Assembly: GCF_020179405.1 (NCBI RefSeq)
Contig: NZ_JAICBZ010000004.1
Span: 41,487 to 105,486, forward strand
From: Xinfangfangia pollutisoli
GTDB taxonomy: Bacteria > Pseudomonadota > Alphaproteobacteria > Rhodobacterales > Rhodobacteraceae
Direction of reading: 5' to 3'
DNA length: 64,000 bases
The notes beneath the pieces were generated by a model that was not told the DNA's origin, ran no database searches, and worked only from the letters and a program-made list of their open reading frames with translations. This document shows positions 8,350 to 18,200 of the stretch, one piece after another. The translations under genes were made by a program, and so were the position numbers. Each line of letters begins with the position of its first letter. Within the stretch, counting starts at the first letter, position 1.

Positions 8350-10790
8350 TGGTGGACCTTCCCCAAACCGCGAAGGCGGTGATCATCGGCGGCGGCATCG
8401 TCGGCTGTTCGGTGGCCTATCATCTGGGCAAGCTGGGCTGGACCGATACGGTGCTGCTGGAGCGCAAGAAGCTGACCTCGGGCACGACCTTCCATGCGGC
8501 CGGGCTGGTGGGCCAGCTGCGCACCAGCGCCAATATCACTCAGCTTCTGGGCCATTCGGTGGCGCTGTATCGCAGTCTGGAGCAGGAAACCGGGCTGCAG
8601 ACCGGCTGGAAGATGAATGGCGGCCTGCGGCTCGCCTGCAATGCCGAGCGCTGGACCGAGGTCAAGCGCCAGGCCACCACCGCGCATAGTTTCGGGCTGG
8701 AGATGCATCTCTTGACCCCGCGCGAGGCGCAGGATCTGTGGCCCCTGATGACGATCGACGATCTGGTCGGCGCGGCCTATCTGCCGACCGACGGGCAGGC
8801 CAACCCCTCTGACATCACCCAAAGCCTGGCCCGCGGCGCCCGCATGGCCGGGGTGAAGATTTTTGAAGATACGCCAGTGACGCGCATCCTGGTCGAAGAT
8901 GGCCGCATCCGGGGCGTGGAAACCCCCTTCGGAACGGTGGAATGTGAAAAACTGGTGCTGTGTGCCGGGCAATGGACCCGCACGCTGGCCGCGACCGTGG
9001 GGGTGAACGTGCCCCTGGTCTCGGTCGAGCATCAATATATGATCACCGAGCGGATCGAGGGCGTAACGCCGGGCCTGCCGACGCTGCGCGACCCCGACCG
9101 GCTGACCTATTGGAAGGAAGAGGTCGGCGGGCTGGTCTGGGGCGGATACGAGCCGAACCCCAAGCCCTGGGCGGTGGAGGGCATTCCCGAGGGCTTCCAT
9201 TTCGAGACCCTGACCCCCGATTTCGACCATTACGAGCAGTTCATGGACAATGCCATCGCCCGGGTGCCGGCGCTGGCCACGGCCGGTGTGAAGCAGCTGT
9301 TGAACGGGCCGGAGAGTTTCACCCCCGACGGCAATTTCATTCTGGGCGAGGCGCCCGAATTGCGGAACCTGTTCGTCGGCGCGGGCTTCAACGCCTTCGG
9401 CATCGCGAGCGGAGGCGGGGCGGGCATGGCGCTGGCGGAATGGGTCGCCAAGGGCGAGCCGCCCTTCGACCTTTGGCCGGTCGACATCCGCCGCTTCGGC
9501 CGCGTCCACCGCGCGACCGACTGGGTGCGCAACCGTACGATGGAGGCTTACGGCAAGCATTACACCATCGCCTGGCCGGCCGAGGAAATGCGCAGCTGCC
9601 GGCCCACGCGCCGCAGCCCGCTTTACGCGCATCTGACGGCGGCGGGGGCCTGTTTCGGCGAGAAACTGGGCTGGGAACGGCCGAACTGGTTTGCCGATCT
9701 GGCGGCGGGCGAGGCGCCGGTCGACCGCTATTCCTATCAGCGGCCGGGCTGGTGGGCTGCTGTGCGGCGCGAACATCAGGCGGCGCGCGAGGCGGCGGTG
9801 CTGATCGACCAAAGCTCTTTCGCCAAGTTCCTGCTGACCGGGCCGGGGGCGGCGGCGGCGATGTCGCATATCGCGGCGGGGCGGGTCGAACGCGCGCCGG
9901 GCGCGCTGACCTATACCCAGCTTCTGAACCGCAAGGGCGGGATCGAGGCGGATGTGACCGTGGCGCGGCTGGCCGAGACAGAATTCTACATCACCACCGG
10001 CACCGGCTTTGCCACCCATGATTTCGACTGGATCCGCCGCAACCTGACCGGCGATTGCCAGCTGGTCGATGTGACCTCGGCCTATGCGGTTCTGTCGCTG
10101 ATGGGCCCCGAGGCGCGGGAAATCCTGTCGCGGATCTGCCCCGACGATCTGTCGAATGCCGGCTTCCCCTTCGGCACGGTGCGGCAGATTTCGGTGGCCT
10201 CCTGCCCGGTCACCGCCTTGCGGGTGACTTATGTGGGCGAGCTGGGCTGGGAATTGCACATGCCCGTGGATGTGGCGGTGACGGTCTACGAGGCGCTGAT
10301 GGCGGCGGGTGCGCCGCTGGGCCTGGCGAATGCGGGCTACCGCGCCATCGAGACGCTGCGGCTGGAAAAGGGCTATCGCGCCTGGGGGGCCGAGATCGGG
10401 CCGGATCACAGTCCGGTCGAGGCGGGGCTGGCCTGGGCGGTGAAGGTGAAATCCAATGCCGATTTCATCGGCCGCGCCGCGATCGAGGCGCAGCTGGCGG
10501 GCGGGGTGAAGAAGCGCATGGCCAGCTTCACCGCCGCGCCCGACGTGGTTCTGCTGGGCCGCGAGACGATTTATCGCGACGGGCAGCGGGTGGGCTGGCT
10601 GTCCTCGGGCGGCTATGGCCATACGGTCGAAAAGGCGATCGGCATGGGCTATGTGCGCGATCCGGCCGGCGTGACCGAGGATTTCGTCTTGTCGGGGCGG
10701 TATGAGCTGGAAGTCGCCTCGGAACGCGTGCCGGCCGAAGTGCATCTGGCGCCGCTTTACGATCCGAGCGGCGCGCGGGTGAAGATCTGA
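8349..10790 (+). CDS. Dimethylglycine/sarcosine dehydrogenase-like FAD enzyme with GcvT domain
   Basis: 813 aa. N-terminal DAO-type FAD domain with dinucleotide motif GGGIVGCSVAYHLG (residues 14-27). The segment SGTTFHAAGL contains His49, at the position where dimethylglycine and sarcosine dehydrogenases attach FAD covalently. A central FAO-type linker follows, then a C-terminal glycine-cleavage-T (folate-binding) half from about residue 430 with YVGELGWELH and ETLRLEKGYRAWGAEI. Family members oxidatively demethylate N-methyl amines and pass the C1 unit to tetrahydrofolate. A GTG at 8346 is an alternative start three bases upstream; either way the gene is coupled to the kinase. The exact substrate is not decided by sequence. 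Confidence 0.88.
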   Translation: MVDLPQTAKAVIIGGGIVGCSVAYHLGKLGWTDTVLLERKKLTSGTTFHAAGLVGQLRTSANITQLLGHSVALYRSLEQETGLQTGWKMNGGLRLACNAERWTEVKRQATTAHSFGLEMHLLTPREAQDLWPLMTIDDLVGAAYLPTDGQANPSDITQSLARGARMAGVKIFEDTPVTRILVEDGRIRGVETPFGTVECEKLVLCAGQWTRTLAATVGVNVPLVSVEHQYMITERIEGVTPGLPTLRDPDRLTYWKEEVGGLVWGGYEPNPKPWAVEGIPEGFHFETLTPDFDHYEQFMDNAIARVPALATAGVKQLLNGPESFTPDGNFILGEAPELRNLFVGAGFNAFGIASGGGAGMALAEWVAKGEPPFDLWPVDIRRFGRVHRATDWVRNRTMEAYGKHYTIAWPAEEMRSCRPTRRSPLYAHLTAAGACFGEKLGWERPNWFADLAAGEAPVDRYSYQRPGWWAAVRREHQAAREAAVLIDQSSFAKFLLTGPGAAAAMSHIAAGRVERAPGALTYTQLLNRKGGIEADVTVARLAETEFYITTGTGFATHDFDWIRRNLTGDCQLVDVTSAYAVLSLMGPEAREILSRICPDDLSNAGFPFGTVRQISVASCPVTALRVTYVGELGWELHMPVDVAVTVYEALMAAGAPLGLANAGYRAIETLRLEKGYRAWGAEIGPDHSPVEAGLAWAVKVKSNADFIGRAAIEAQLAGGVKKRMASFTAAPDVVLLGRETIYRDGQRVGWLSSGGYGHTVEKAIGMGYVRDPAGVTEDFVLSGRYELEVASERVPAEVHLAPLYDPSGARVKI

Positions 10791-10793
10791 GGA

Positions 10794-10847
10794 CCGGGGG
10801 CGCTTCGCCCCCCGGACCCCCAGAGGATATTTTTGCAGAGAGGAAGG
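10794..10847. repeat. Family A intergenic repeat / bidirectional terminator-like element, copy 2
   Basis: A GC hairpin (about 10794-10815) is followed by GGATATTTTTGCAGAG and AGGAAGG, the inverted form of the element at 2312-2364. It fills the gap between the convergent FAD-enzyme and FMN-reductase genes. On the plus strand the hairpin followed by ATATTTTT resembles an intrinsic terminator for the catabolic operon. Confidence 0.7.
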
Positions 10848-10850
10848 CTG

Positions 10851-11399
10851 TCAGGCCTTTTTGTGCAATTCCGCTTCGCTGCGCAGAAGCTGCATCATCT
10901 CGTCCAGCGCCTTCTGGTAACGCGCGTCCTTCAGCTTGCCATCGGCATCGAAGGCGTTGGAACTGTCGGCCACCATCACCTCGGGCCCGGTCAAGAGCAG
11001 CGGCTGGAACGGCGTCAGCATCAGCCGCAGCGCGAATTGCGACCGGTCGCCGCCGCCGCGCCCGCCAGCGGCGGAAATGATCGCGACCGGCTTGCCCTTC
11101 CAGGGATTGCCCTTGGTGCGGCTGACCCAGTCGAGCGCGTTTTTCAGCACGCCGGGCGGGGCCTTGTTGTATTCGGGGGTGGAAATGACGATGGCATCCG
11201 CCGCGGCGATCTGATCGGCCAGGCTCTGCACCTCGGCCGGAATGCCTTGTTCGCTTTCCAGATCGCCATCGTAAAGCGGCAGGCGCAGGTCGGCCTCGGT
11301 CTGTTTGGCCTTGCCGAAGGCGATCCGGGCCTGGGCCAAGAGAAGCCGGTTGGTCGAGCCCTGGCGCAGCGCACCGGGAATGCCAAGAAGGGTAAGCAT
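10851..11399 (-). CDS. NADPH-dependent FMN reductase (flavodoxin-like)
   Basis: 182 aa. Flavodoxin-like fold with the FMN phosphate-binding loop GALRQGSTNR near residues 9-18 and the family motif STPEYNKAPPGVLKNALDW around residue 75, as in ArsH-less NAD(P)H:FMN reductases and chromate/azo reductases. It reduces FMN or quinones with NAD(P)H in the cytoplasm. The ATG at 11399 gives MLTLLGIPGALRQ; the longer open frame upstream crosses the divergent TPP-enzyme gene and is not real. Physiological electron acceptor unknown. Confidence 0.88.
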   Translation of the reverse strand: MLTLLGIPGALRQGSTNRLLLAQARIAFGKAKQTEADLRLPLYDGDLESEQGIPAEVQSLADQIAAADAIVISTPEYNKAPPGVLKNALDWVSRTKGNPWKGKPVAIISAAGGRGGGDRSQFALRLMLTPFQPLLLTGPEVMVADSSNAFDADGKLKDARYQKALDEMMQLLRSEAELHKKA

Positions 11400-11500
11400 G
11401 GGCGAGGTTCCTTGTTTTCCGTTACCTTCCCCAACCGCGCGGTCTTGTGCAAGGTTCCATGACCCGGCAGGAAGGAGCCAGGGCTGGTGCGGAGGCGGAC

Positions 11501-13159
11501 ATGCGGCAGGGCGGGCGGATTCTGGCGGATCATCTGGCGGCTTACGGGGTGGACCGGGTGTTCTCAGTGCCCGGCGAAAGCTTTCTGGCGGCGCTGGACG
11601 GGCTGTATGAACGCGGGATCCCCAATATCGTCTGCCGGCATGAGGGCGGGGCCGCGATGATGGCCGAGGCGACGGGCAAGCTGACCGGGCGGCCGGGCGT
11701 GGCCTTCGTGACGCGCGGGCCCGGGGCCACCAATGCGGCGGCGGGCGTACATGTCGCGCGGCAGGATTCGACGCCGATGATCCTGTTCGTGGGCCAGATC
11801 GCACGGGGGCATCGCGACCGCGAGGCGTTTCAGGAAATCGACTACCGGCAGGTCTTTGGCGGGCTGGCGAAATGGGCAACCGAGATCGACCAGGTCGAAC
11901 GTCTGCCGGAATATATCAGCCGCGCTTTTCATGTCGCCATGTCGGGCCGGCCCGGGCCGGTGGTGCTGGCCTTGCCGGAAGACATGCTGACCGACCTGGC
12001 CGATGTGCCCGACCTGCCGCCGCCGGCCTTGCCGGCAAGCCAGGTGGCGCCGGCGCAGGCCGAGGCGGTGGCGGCGCTGCTGCGCGGGGCCGAGCGGCCC
12101 CTGGTCGTCGTGGGCGGGCCGCATTGGGATGCGGCGGCCGCGGCCGAGTTGCAGGGCTTTGCCGAAAGCTGGGGCCTGCCGGTCGCGGTGTCGTTCCGGC
12201 GGCAGGACCGGCTGGACAACCGGCTGTCCTGCTATGTGGGCGATCTGGGCGTGGGCGGCAATCCGAAGCTGCAGGCGCGGTTGAAAGCGGCCGATCTGAT
12301 CCTGGCGATCGGCACGCGCTTTGGCGATATCGTCACTGGCGGCTATGAGATCGTCGATCCGGCGCATCCTCCGCGGCTGGTGCATGTCCATGCCGATGCG
12401 GGCGAGCTGGGCCGGGTGTTCCGGCCCGAACTGGCGGTTCAGGCGACGGCCCCGGCGATGGTGGCGGCGCTGGCCGCGCTGACGCCGCCAAATGCGCGGC
12501 CCTGGGCCGAGTGGGCCGCGCAGGCGCGGGCCGAGTATCAGGCCTGGCAGAAGCCGGTGGCGACCCCGGGCGCGGTGCGGATGGAAGAGGTGATCGGGTA
12601 TCTGGCCGAGACCCTGCCCGATGACGCGGTGGTGACGAATGGCGCGGGCAATTACGCGGCCTTCCTGCACCGCTATTACCGCTATCGCCGCCCCGGCACC
12701 CAGCTGGCGCCGACCTCGGGAAGCATGGGTTACGGCTTTCCGGCGGCGATTGCGGCCAAGCTGCATGATCCGGCGAAGGTGGTTGTCTGTCTGGCCGGTG
12801 ACGGCTGTTTCCAGATGACGCTGAATGAGATGTCGACCGCCCGCCAGCATGGCGCTGCGGTGATCACCATCGTTGCGAATAATGGCCGCTACGGCACGAT
12901 CCGCATGCATCAGGAGCGGGAATATCCGGGCCGCGTGTCGGGCACCGATCTGTTCAACCCCGATTATGCCGCGCTGGCCCGCGCCTATGGCGGCCATGGC
13001 GAGACAGTCACGGCACAGGACGAATTGCCCGCGGCCTTTGCCCGGGCGCAGGCTTCGGGCCTGCCGGCGGTGATCGAATTGCGGCTGGATCCGCAGATGC
13101 TGACCACCGGGCAGACCGTCGATCAGGTGCGGGCGGCGGCCCTGGCTAGAAAAGCCTGA
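11501..13159 (+). CDS. Thiamine-pyrophosphate enzyme, acetolactate-synthase-like
   Basis: 552 aa. Three-domain TPP enzyme: the N-terminal PYR domain has the conserved Glu in CRHEGGAAMMAEA, the central domain binds nucleotide-like ligands, and the C-terminal PP domain carries the TPP/Mg motif GDGCFQMTLNEM ending in NN. Relatives include acetolactate synthase large subunits and several carboligases or decarboxylases. No ilvN-like small subunit is adjacent, so a biosynthetic AHAS role is unlikely. Start chosen at 11501 because GGAGG lies at 11491-11495; an in-frame ATG at 11459 would add 14 residues. Its last 14 bases overlap the convergent lrgB gene. Confidence 0.85.
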   Translation: MRQGGRILADHLAAYGVDRVFSVPGESFLAALDGLYERGIPNIVCRHEGGAAMMAEATGKLTGRPGVAFVTRGPGATNAAAGVHVARQDSTPMILFVGQIARGHRDREAFQEIDYRQVFGGLAKWATEIDQVERLPEYISRAFHVAMSGRPGPVVLALPEDMLTDLADVPDLPPPALPASQVAPAQAEAVAALLRGAERPLVVVGGPHWDAAAAAELQGFAESWGLPVAVSFRRQDRLDNRLSCYVGDLGVGGNPKLQARLKAADLILAIGTRFGDIVTGGYEIVDPAHPPRLVHVHADAGELGRVFRPELAVQATAPAMVAALAALTPPNARPWAEWAAQARAEYQAWQKPVATPGAVRMEEVIGYLAETLPDDAVVTNGAGNYAAFLHRYYRYRRPGTQLAPTSGSMGYGFPAAIAAKLHDPAKVVVCLAGDGCFQMTLNEMSTARQHGAAVITIVANNGRYGTIRMHQEREYPGRVSGTDLFNPDYAALARAYGGHGETVTAQDELPAAFARAQASGLPAVIELRLDPQMLTTGQTVDQVRAAALARKA

Positions 13160-13850
13160 GCAGGATCGGCGCCAGGATCGCGGTCATCATCGCATTCAGC
13201 CCCATGCCAAGCCCGGCAAAGGCCCCGGCGGTGGGGTGAACCTGAAAGGCGCGCGCCGTGCCAAACCCATGCGCGGCCACGCCCACGGCAAAGCCGCGCG
13301 CCCGCCAGTCGCGAATGCCCAGCAGGTTCAGCAAGGGCGTCGCCACCATGGCGCCGGTCAGCCCGGTCATCATCACCATCATCGCGGTCAGCGTGGGCGA
13401 GCCGCCCAATTGCTCCGACACGCCGATGGCGACCGCGGCCGTGGCCGATTTCGGCGCCATCGAAGCCAGGATCGCCGGGGCCAGGCCAAAGGCCTTGCCG
13501 ATGGCCAGGACGGCGACGATCCCGGTGACCGCGCCGACCAGCAATGCGGCAAGCAGGGGCAGCGCCGCCTGCCGGACCTTGGGCAGATTGTCGTACAAGG
13601 GCAGCGCCAGGCAGACCGTGGCGGGGCCCAGCAGGAAATGCACGAATTGCGCGCCTTCGAAATAGGTGGCGAAAGGCGTGCCGGTTACCGCCAGAAGCAC
13701 GGCCAGCAACCCCATCGCGATCAGCGAGGGATTGGCAAAGGGGCTTTGCCCCGCGGCCCGAAACAGCGCCATCCCGATCAAGAACGCCGCCAGCGTTGCC
13801 GTCAGCCACAGCAGCGGCTGCTGCGCCAGATAGGACCAGATCTCGGTCAT
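13146..13850 (-). CDS. lrgB: LrgB/CidB-family membrane protein
   Basis: 234 aa polytopic inner-membrane protein with about six hydrophobic helices. Conserved LrgB elements are visible: LGPATVCLALPLY, SMAPKSATAAVAIGVSE and AAHGFGTARAF. LrgAB/CidAB proteins were first linked to control of murein hydrolases and cell death and are elsewhere implicated in export of small metabolites such as pyruvate or glycolate; which applies here is unknown. Its ATG overlaps the lrgA stop by four bases, so the pair is translationally coupled. Confidence 0.9.
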   Translation of the reverse strand: MTEIWSYLAQQPLLWLTATLAAFLIGMALFRAAGQSPFANPSLIAMGLLAVLLAVTGTPFATYFEGAQFVHFLLGPATVCLALPLYDNLPKVRQAALPLLAALLVGAVTGIVAVLAIGKAFGLAPAILASMAPKSATAAVAIGVSEQLGGSPTLTAMMVMMTGLTGAMVATPLLNLLGIRDWRARGFAVGVAAHGFGTARAFQVHPTAGAFAGLGMGLNAMMTAILAPILLRLF

Positions 13851-14209
13851 GGGCCTTCCTCGGGCCGCAGGCCGCTGAGCGCGGCCACCGCCTTGAAGGC
13901 CAGCGCCCCGGCGATGATCGCAAGCACCGTCGATCCGGCCACCGCCAGAACGACCGGCAGGGTGTTGGCGCCCAGCGTCACCAGATGCCCTGCCGCCCCC
14001 ACGCCCGCCGGCACGAACAGCAGAAGCAGGTTGCGCAGGATGCCCTCGGCCACCGGGCGCACCGTCTGGCGCAGCCAGGGCGACAGGCGCAGGCCCAGAA
14101 GCATCAGGGCCATGCCCAGGACCGGGCCGGGAATGGGCAGGCCGGTGGTCCGGCTGAAGACCTCGCCGGCAAGCTGGCAGGCCAGGATGATCAGGAAGGC
14201 TGCGATCAT
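13847..14209 (-). CDS. lrgA: LrgA/CidA-family membrane protein
   Basis: 120 aa, four predicted membrane helices in holin-like arrangement. The family motif GLPIPGPVLGMALMLLGL is at about residues 23-40. It works with LrgB. Four-base overlaps on both sides (GNAT upstream, lrgB downstream) place it in a four-gene operon with the GFA and GNAT genes. Confidence 0.9.
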   Translation of the reverse strand: MIAAFLIILACQLAGEVFSRTTGLPIPGPVLGMALMLLGLRLSPWLRQTVRPVAEGILRNLLLLFVPAGVGAAGHLVTLGANTLPVVLAVAGSTVLAIIAGALAFKAVAALSGLRPEEGP

Positions 14210-14676
14210 GGCGCGGTCGAAAGCCCCTTTCGGTAGGTGATCGAGGTGGGCCGGTCATAGCCCGGATGCGCGGTCCGGCCGGTTTCACGAAAGCCCAGCG
14301 CCGCCCAGGCGGCCTGGTTTTCCACCAACTCCACCCGGGTCTGCAATTCCAGCGCCGGCAGCGACAGGGCCTGCGCGCGGCGTTCGGCCAGGGCGATCAG
14401 CGCCGCCGCCAGCCCCTTGCGGCGGTGGCTTAGGGCCACGGCCAGCTTGCCGATATACAGCGCCCCCGGCTTTGGCGTGAAGAAGACACAGGCCAGCGGC
14501 GGATCGCCGATCGCCCAGACCTCGCCCGCTTGGGCCTGCGCAAGAATATCGGCCTCGGTCAGCCGGGCCAGCGACGAGGGCGGATCGACCCGCCCCTCCA
14601 TATAGGCGAATTCGGCGCGCAGCAGCGCCAGGATCGCCGCGGCGTCGAAGGGCGGAAGGCAGCGCCGGGGGGTCAT
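14206..14676 (-). CDS. GNAT-family N-acetyltransferase
   Basis: 156 aa GNAT fold. The acetyl-CoA-binding segment LAVALSHRRKGLAAALI (about residues 77-93) shows the Q/RxxGxG/A pattern in the form HRRKGLA, followed by ALELQTRVELVENQAAWAALGF typical of motif B. The acceptor cannot be predicted. Start and stop overlap neighbours by four bases each, so it is cotranslated with the GFA protein and LrgA. Confidence 0.85.
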   Translation of the reverse strand: MTPRRCLPPFDAAAILALLRAEFAYMEGRVDPPSSLARLTEADILAQAQAGEVWAIGDPPLACVFFTPKPGALYIGKLAVALSHRRKGLAAALIALAERRAQALSLPALELQTRVELVENQAAWAALGFRETGRTAHPGYDRPTSITYRKGLSTAP

Positions 14677-15059
14677 CGCTGCGCCAGCCCGTCGGCCAGA
14701 TGGATCCAGGGCAGGGCCTCGGCGCTGTGGTAATGGACGCTGGGCAGATACTCCTCGGGGCGGTCCAGCGTGGCGGCGTAGAAATGCGTCTCGCCCGGAA
14801 AACGGTCGGCGCGGAAGGCCATCTGCGTGCCGCAGGTCGGGCAGAAGCTGCGCGTCACCCCGGGGCTGGAGGCATAGGTGGCGGGGGCGCTTCCGGTCCA
14901 GGCCCAGGCGCCATCCCTGACACCCAGAAACGAGGTCATGGGCGAGGCCGTCGCACGCCTGCAGCTTTCGCAATGGCAATGGCCCTGCCACAAAGGCGGC
15001 TCGGTACAGCGGAAGGTCACGGCACCGCACAGGCAGCGGCCGGTGAAGGGCGGGGTCAT
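14673..15059 (-). CDS. GFA/CENP-V-family zinc protein
   Basis: 128 aa. Zinc-binding cysteine pattern of glutathione-dependent formaldehyde-activating (Gfa/CENP-V) proteins: C9 and C11 (CLC), C30 and C33 (CHCESC), and C73 and C76 (CPTC). The MTPPFTGRCLCGAV start is the standard N-terminus; a much longer open frame upstream overlaps the divergent smc gene and is not real. Despite the family name, most members have no shown activity on S-hydroxymethylglutathione. First gene of the GFA-GNAT-lrgA-lrgB operon. Confidence 0.88.
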   Translation of the reverse strand: MTPPFTGRCLCGAVTFRCTEPPLWQGHCHCESCRRATASPMTSFLGVRDGAWAWTGSAPATYASSPGVTRSFCPTCGTQMAFRADRFPGETHFYAATLDRPEEYLPSVHYHSAEALPWIHLADGLAQR

Positions 15060-15228
15060 GGGGCACCTCTTTTCCACATCCGGCGCCGGATTTCGATCGG
15101 ATGCAAGAGCCCTGCGTGCCCCAAGATGTTGTGGATAATCCAGCCGATTCAGCCATGGATTGAAGCCCGCTGATTGACTCGGGCCCCGAATCCCCGACCA
15201 TGGGCCGAATGCGAGTCGAGAGGCACAG

Positions 15229-18200
15229 GTGCGCTTCACCAAACTGCGGCTGAACGGGTTCAAATCCTTTGTGGACCCGACGGATCTGGTGATCCATGAG
15301 GGGCTGACCGGCGTGGTCGGCCCGAACGGCTGTGGCAAATCGAACCTTCTGGAAGCGCTGCGCTGGGTCATGGGCGAGAACCGCCCCACCGCCATGCGCG
15401 GTGGCGGCATGGAAGACGTGATCTTCAACGGCGCCGCCACCCGCACCGCGCGCAACTTCGCCGAAGTGTCGCTGGTGATCGACAATCAGGACCGGCTGGC
15501 GCCCTCGGGCTTCAACGATGCCGACCAGATCGAGATCATCCGGCGCATCACCCGCGATGCGGGATCCGCCTACAAGGCGAATGCCCGCGATGTGCGGGCG
15601 CGCGACGTGCAGATGCTGTTCGCCGATGCCTCGACCGGGGCGCATTCGCCGGCTTTGGTGCGGCAGGGGCAGATTTCGGAACTGATCAACGCCAAACCCA
15701 AGAACCGCCGGCGGATTCTGGAAGAGGCGGCGGGGATCTCGGGCCTTTACGCGCGGCGGCACGAGGCCGAGTTGAAACTGGCGGGGACGGAACAGAACCT
15801 GACCCGCGTCGATGACGTGCTGGAACAGCTGGCGCAGCAATTGTCGGTGCTGACCCGGCAGGCCAAGCAGGCGGCGCGCTACCGCGAATTGTCGGAAGAT
15901 CTGCGCCGGGCCGAGGGCACGCTGCTGTACCGGCGCTGGCGCGAGGCGGATGAGGCGCGGGCGGCGGCCGAAGCGGTGCTGCGCGAAAGGCTGATCGAGG
16001 CGGGCCGGGCCGAAGGCGCCTCGCGCGCAGGCACCAAGGCGCGGGAGGCGGCGGAAGATGCGCTGCCGCCCCGGCGCGAGGAAGAGGCGATCGCGGCGGC
16101 GGTGCTGCAGCGGCTGATCCTGCAGCGCGACGCGCTGGGCGACCAAGAGGCGCGGGCGCTGGCGCTGATTGAAACGCTGCGCGGCAGGATCAACCAGCTG
16201 GGCGCCGATATGGAGCGCGAGGCCGGGCTGAACCGCGATGCGGGCGAGGTGATCGCCCGGTTGGATTGGGAAATCGCCCAGATCGCCCGCGCGCATGAAG
16301 GCCATGACGACCGGCTGGCCGAGGCGGTCGAGGCGGCGAAAGTGGCGGGCGCCATCCTGACCGACCGCGAGACGCTGCTGTCGGAAGCCACCGAGGATGC
16401 GGCGCGGCTGGCGGCAAGGCACCAGTCGGCCGCGCGGCTTCTGGCCGAAACCCAGTCCGGGCTGGACCGGGCCTTGGCCGAGGCCGACCGTGCCCGGGCT
16501 GCCGTGGAAGCTGCGGATGAAGCGGTCGAGCGGATGGACGAAGGCTTTGCCGCGGCGGAAGAGGCGCGCGAGGCGGCGGCCATGCTGACCGAACGCACCG
16601 AAGAGGCGCTGGAGGCGGCGGAAACCGCCCGGGCCGAGGCGCAGATCCGCGAATCCGACGCCCGCGCCGCCCGCAGCGAGGCCGAGGGCGAGGCCTCGGC
16701 GCTGCGGGCCGAGATGCAGGCGCTGGCGCGTCTTGTCGACCGCGAGGCGCAGGCGGGGCATCAGATCCTGGACCGGCTGACGGTGGCGCCGGGCTATGAA
16801 AAGGCGCTGGGCGCGGCTTTGGCCGACGATCTGCGCGCGCCTGAGGCGGGCGAGGGCGACCGCTCGGGCTGGGGCCTTTTGGAACCCTATCTGTCGCCCC
16901 AGCCCCTGCCCGCCGGGGTCACGCCGATCAGCGCCCATGTCGAGGCGCCCGATGTGTTGGCGCGGCGGCTGTCGCAGATCGGGCTTGTTGCCCGTGAAAA
17001 GGGTTTCCAGCTGCAGGATGCGCTGCTGCCGGGTCAGCGGCTGGTCTCGGTCGAGGGCGATCTGTGGCGCTGGGATGGCTATCGCGCCGGGGCGGAAGAT
17101 GCGCCCTCGGCCGCGGCGCTGCGGCTGCAGCAGCTGAACCGGCTGCAGCAGCTGAAGGGCGATCTGTCGCAGGCCGAGGCGCAGGCCGCGGGCGCGCGCG
17201 CGGCGCATGAGGCGCTGCAGGGGCGGCTGGCTGATCTGGCGCGTGCCGATCAGCTGGCGCGCGAGGCGCGGCGTTCGGCCGACCAGCGCCTGGCCGAGGC
17301 CGACCGGGCCCTGTCGCGGGCCGAGGCGGACCGCACGCTGGCCCAGGGCAAGCGCGAGGCCGCGCAGGCCTCGGTCGCGCGCTTCGAGGACGAGGTCCTG
17401 TCGGCCAAGGCCCGCGCGCGTGAGGCCGAGGCGGCGGCCAAGGATCTGCCCGATCTCGATCAGGCGCGCAGTGCGGTGGAAGCCGCGAAGATCACCGTCG
17501 AGGCGGCGCGGATCGCCATGCTGACCCGCCGCTCGGCCCATGACGAGGTGCGCCGTGAGGGCGAGGCGCGCACCCGGCGCCGGCAGGAGGCGCTGAAGGA
17601 ACTGTCGGGCTGGAAGCACCGGCTGGACACGGCGGAAAAGCGCAGCGCCGAACTGGCCGAGCGCCGGGCCGAGGCCGAGGCCGAGCTGGACGATGCCAGC
17701 GCCGCGCCCGAGGAAATCGCCGCCAAGCGCGAGGAACTGGCCGATGCCATCGCCGAGGCCGAGACCCGCCGCGCCGCGGCTGCCGAGACATTGGCCCGGG
17801 CCGAACTGACCCTGCGCGAAGCCGCCATGGCCGAACGCGAGGCCGAACGCCTTGCCGGCGAGGCGCGCGAGGCCAAGGCGCGGGCCGAGGCGCGTCTGGA
17901 TGCGGCGCGCGAAGCCGTCAGCCTGGCGGCCGAGCGGATCGCCGAAGAGGATGACCGGACCCCGCAGGATCTGCTGGCCTCCTTGCGCACCGATCCCGAC
18001 AAGATGCCCGATGCCGAGGCGCTGGAAATCGAGGTCGCGCGGCTGAAGCGCGGGCGCGAGGCGCTGGGTGCGGTCAACCTGCGCGCCGAGGAAGACGCCA
18101 AGACCGTGGCCGAGGAACATGACGCCCTGGCCAAGGAAAAGAACGATCTGGAAGAGGCGGTGCGCAAGCTGCGCGCCGGAATTGCCGGGCTGAACAAGGA

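Noticed and set aside
11459..11500. Upstream ATG for the TPP enzyme
   Set aside because: In frame, but the GGAGG at 11491-11495 points to the ATG at 11501, and the extra residues are not part of the fold.
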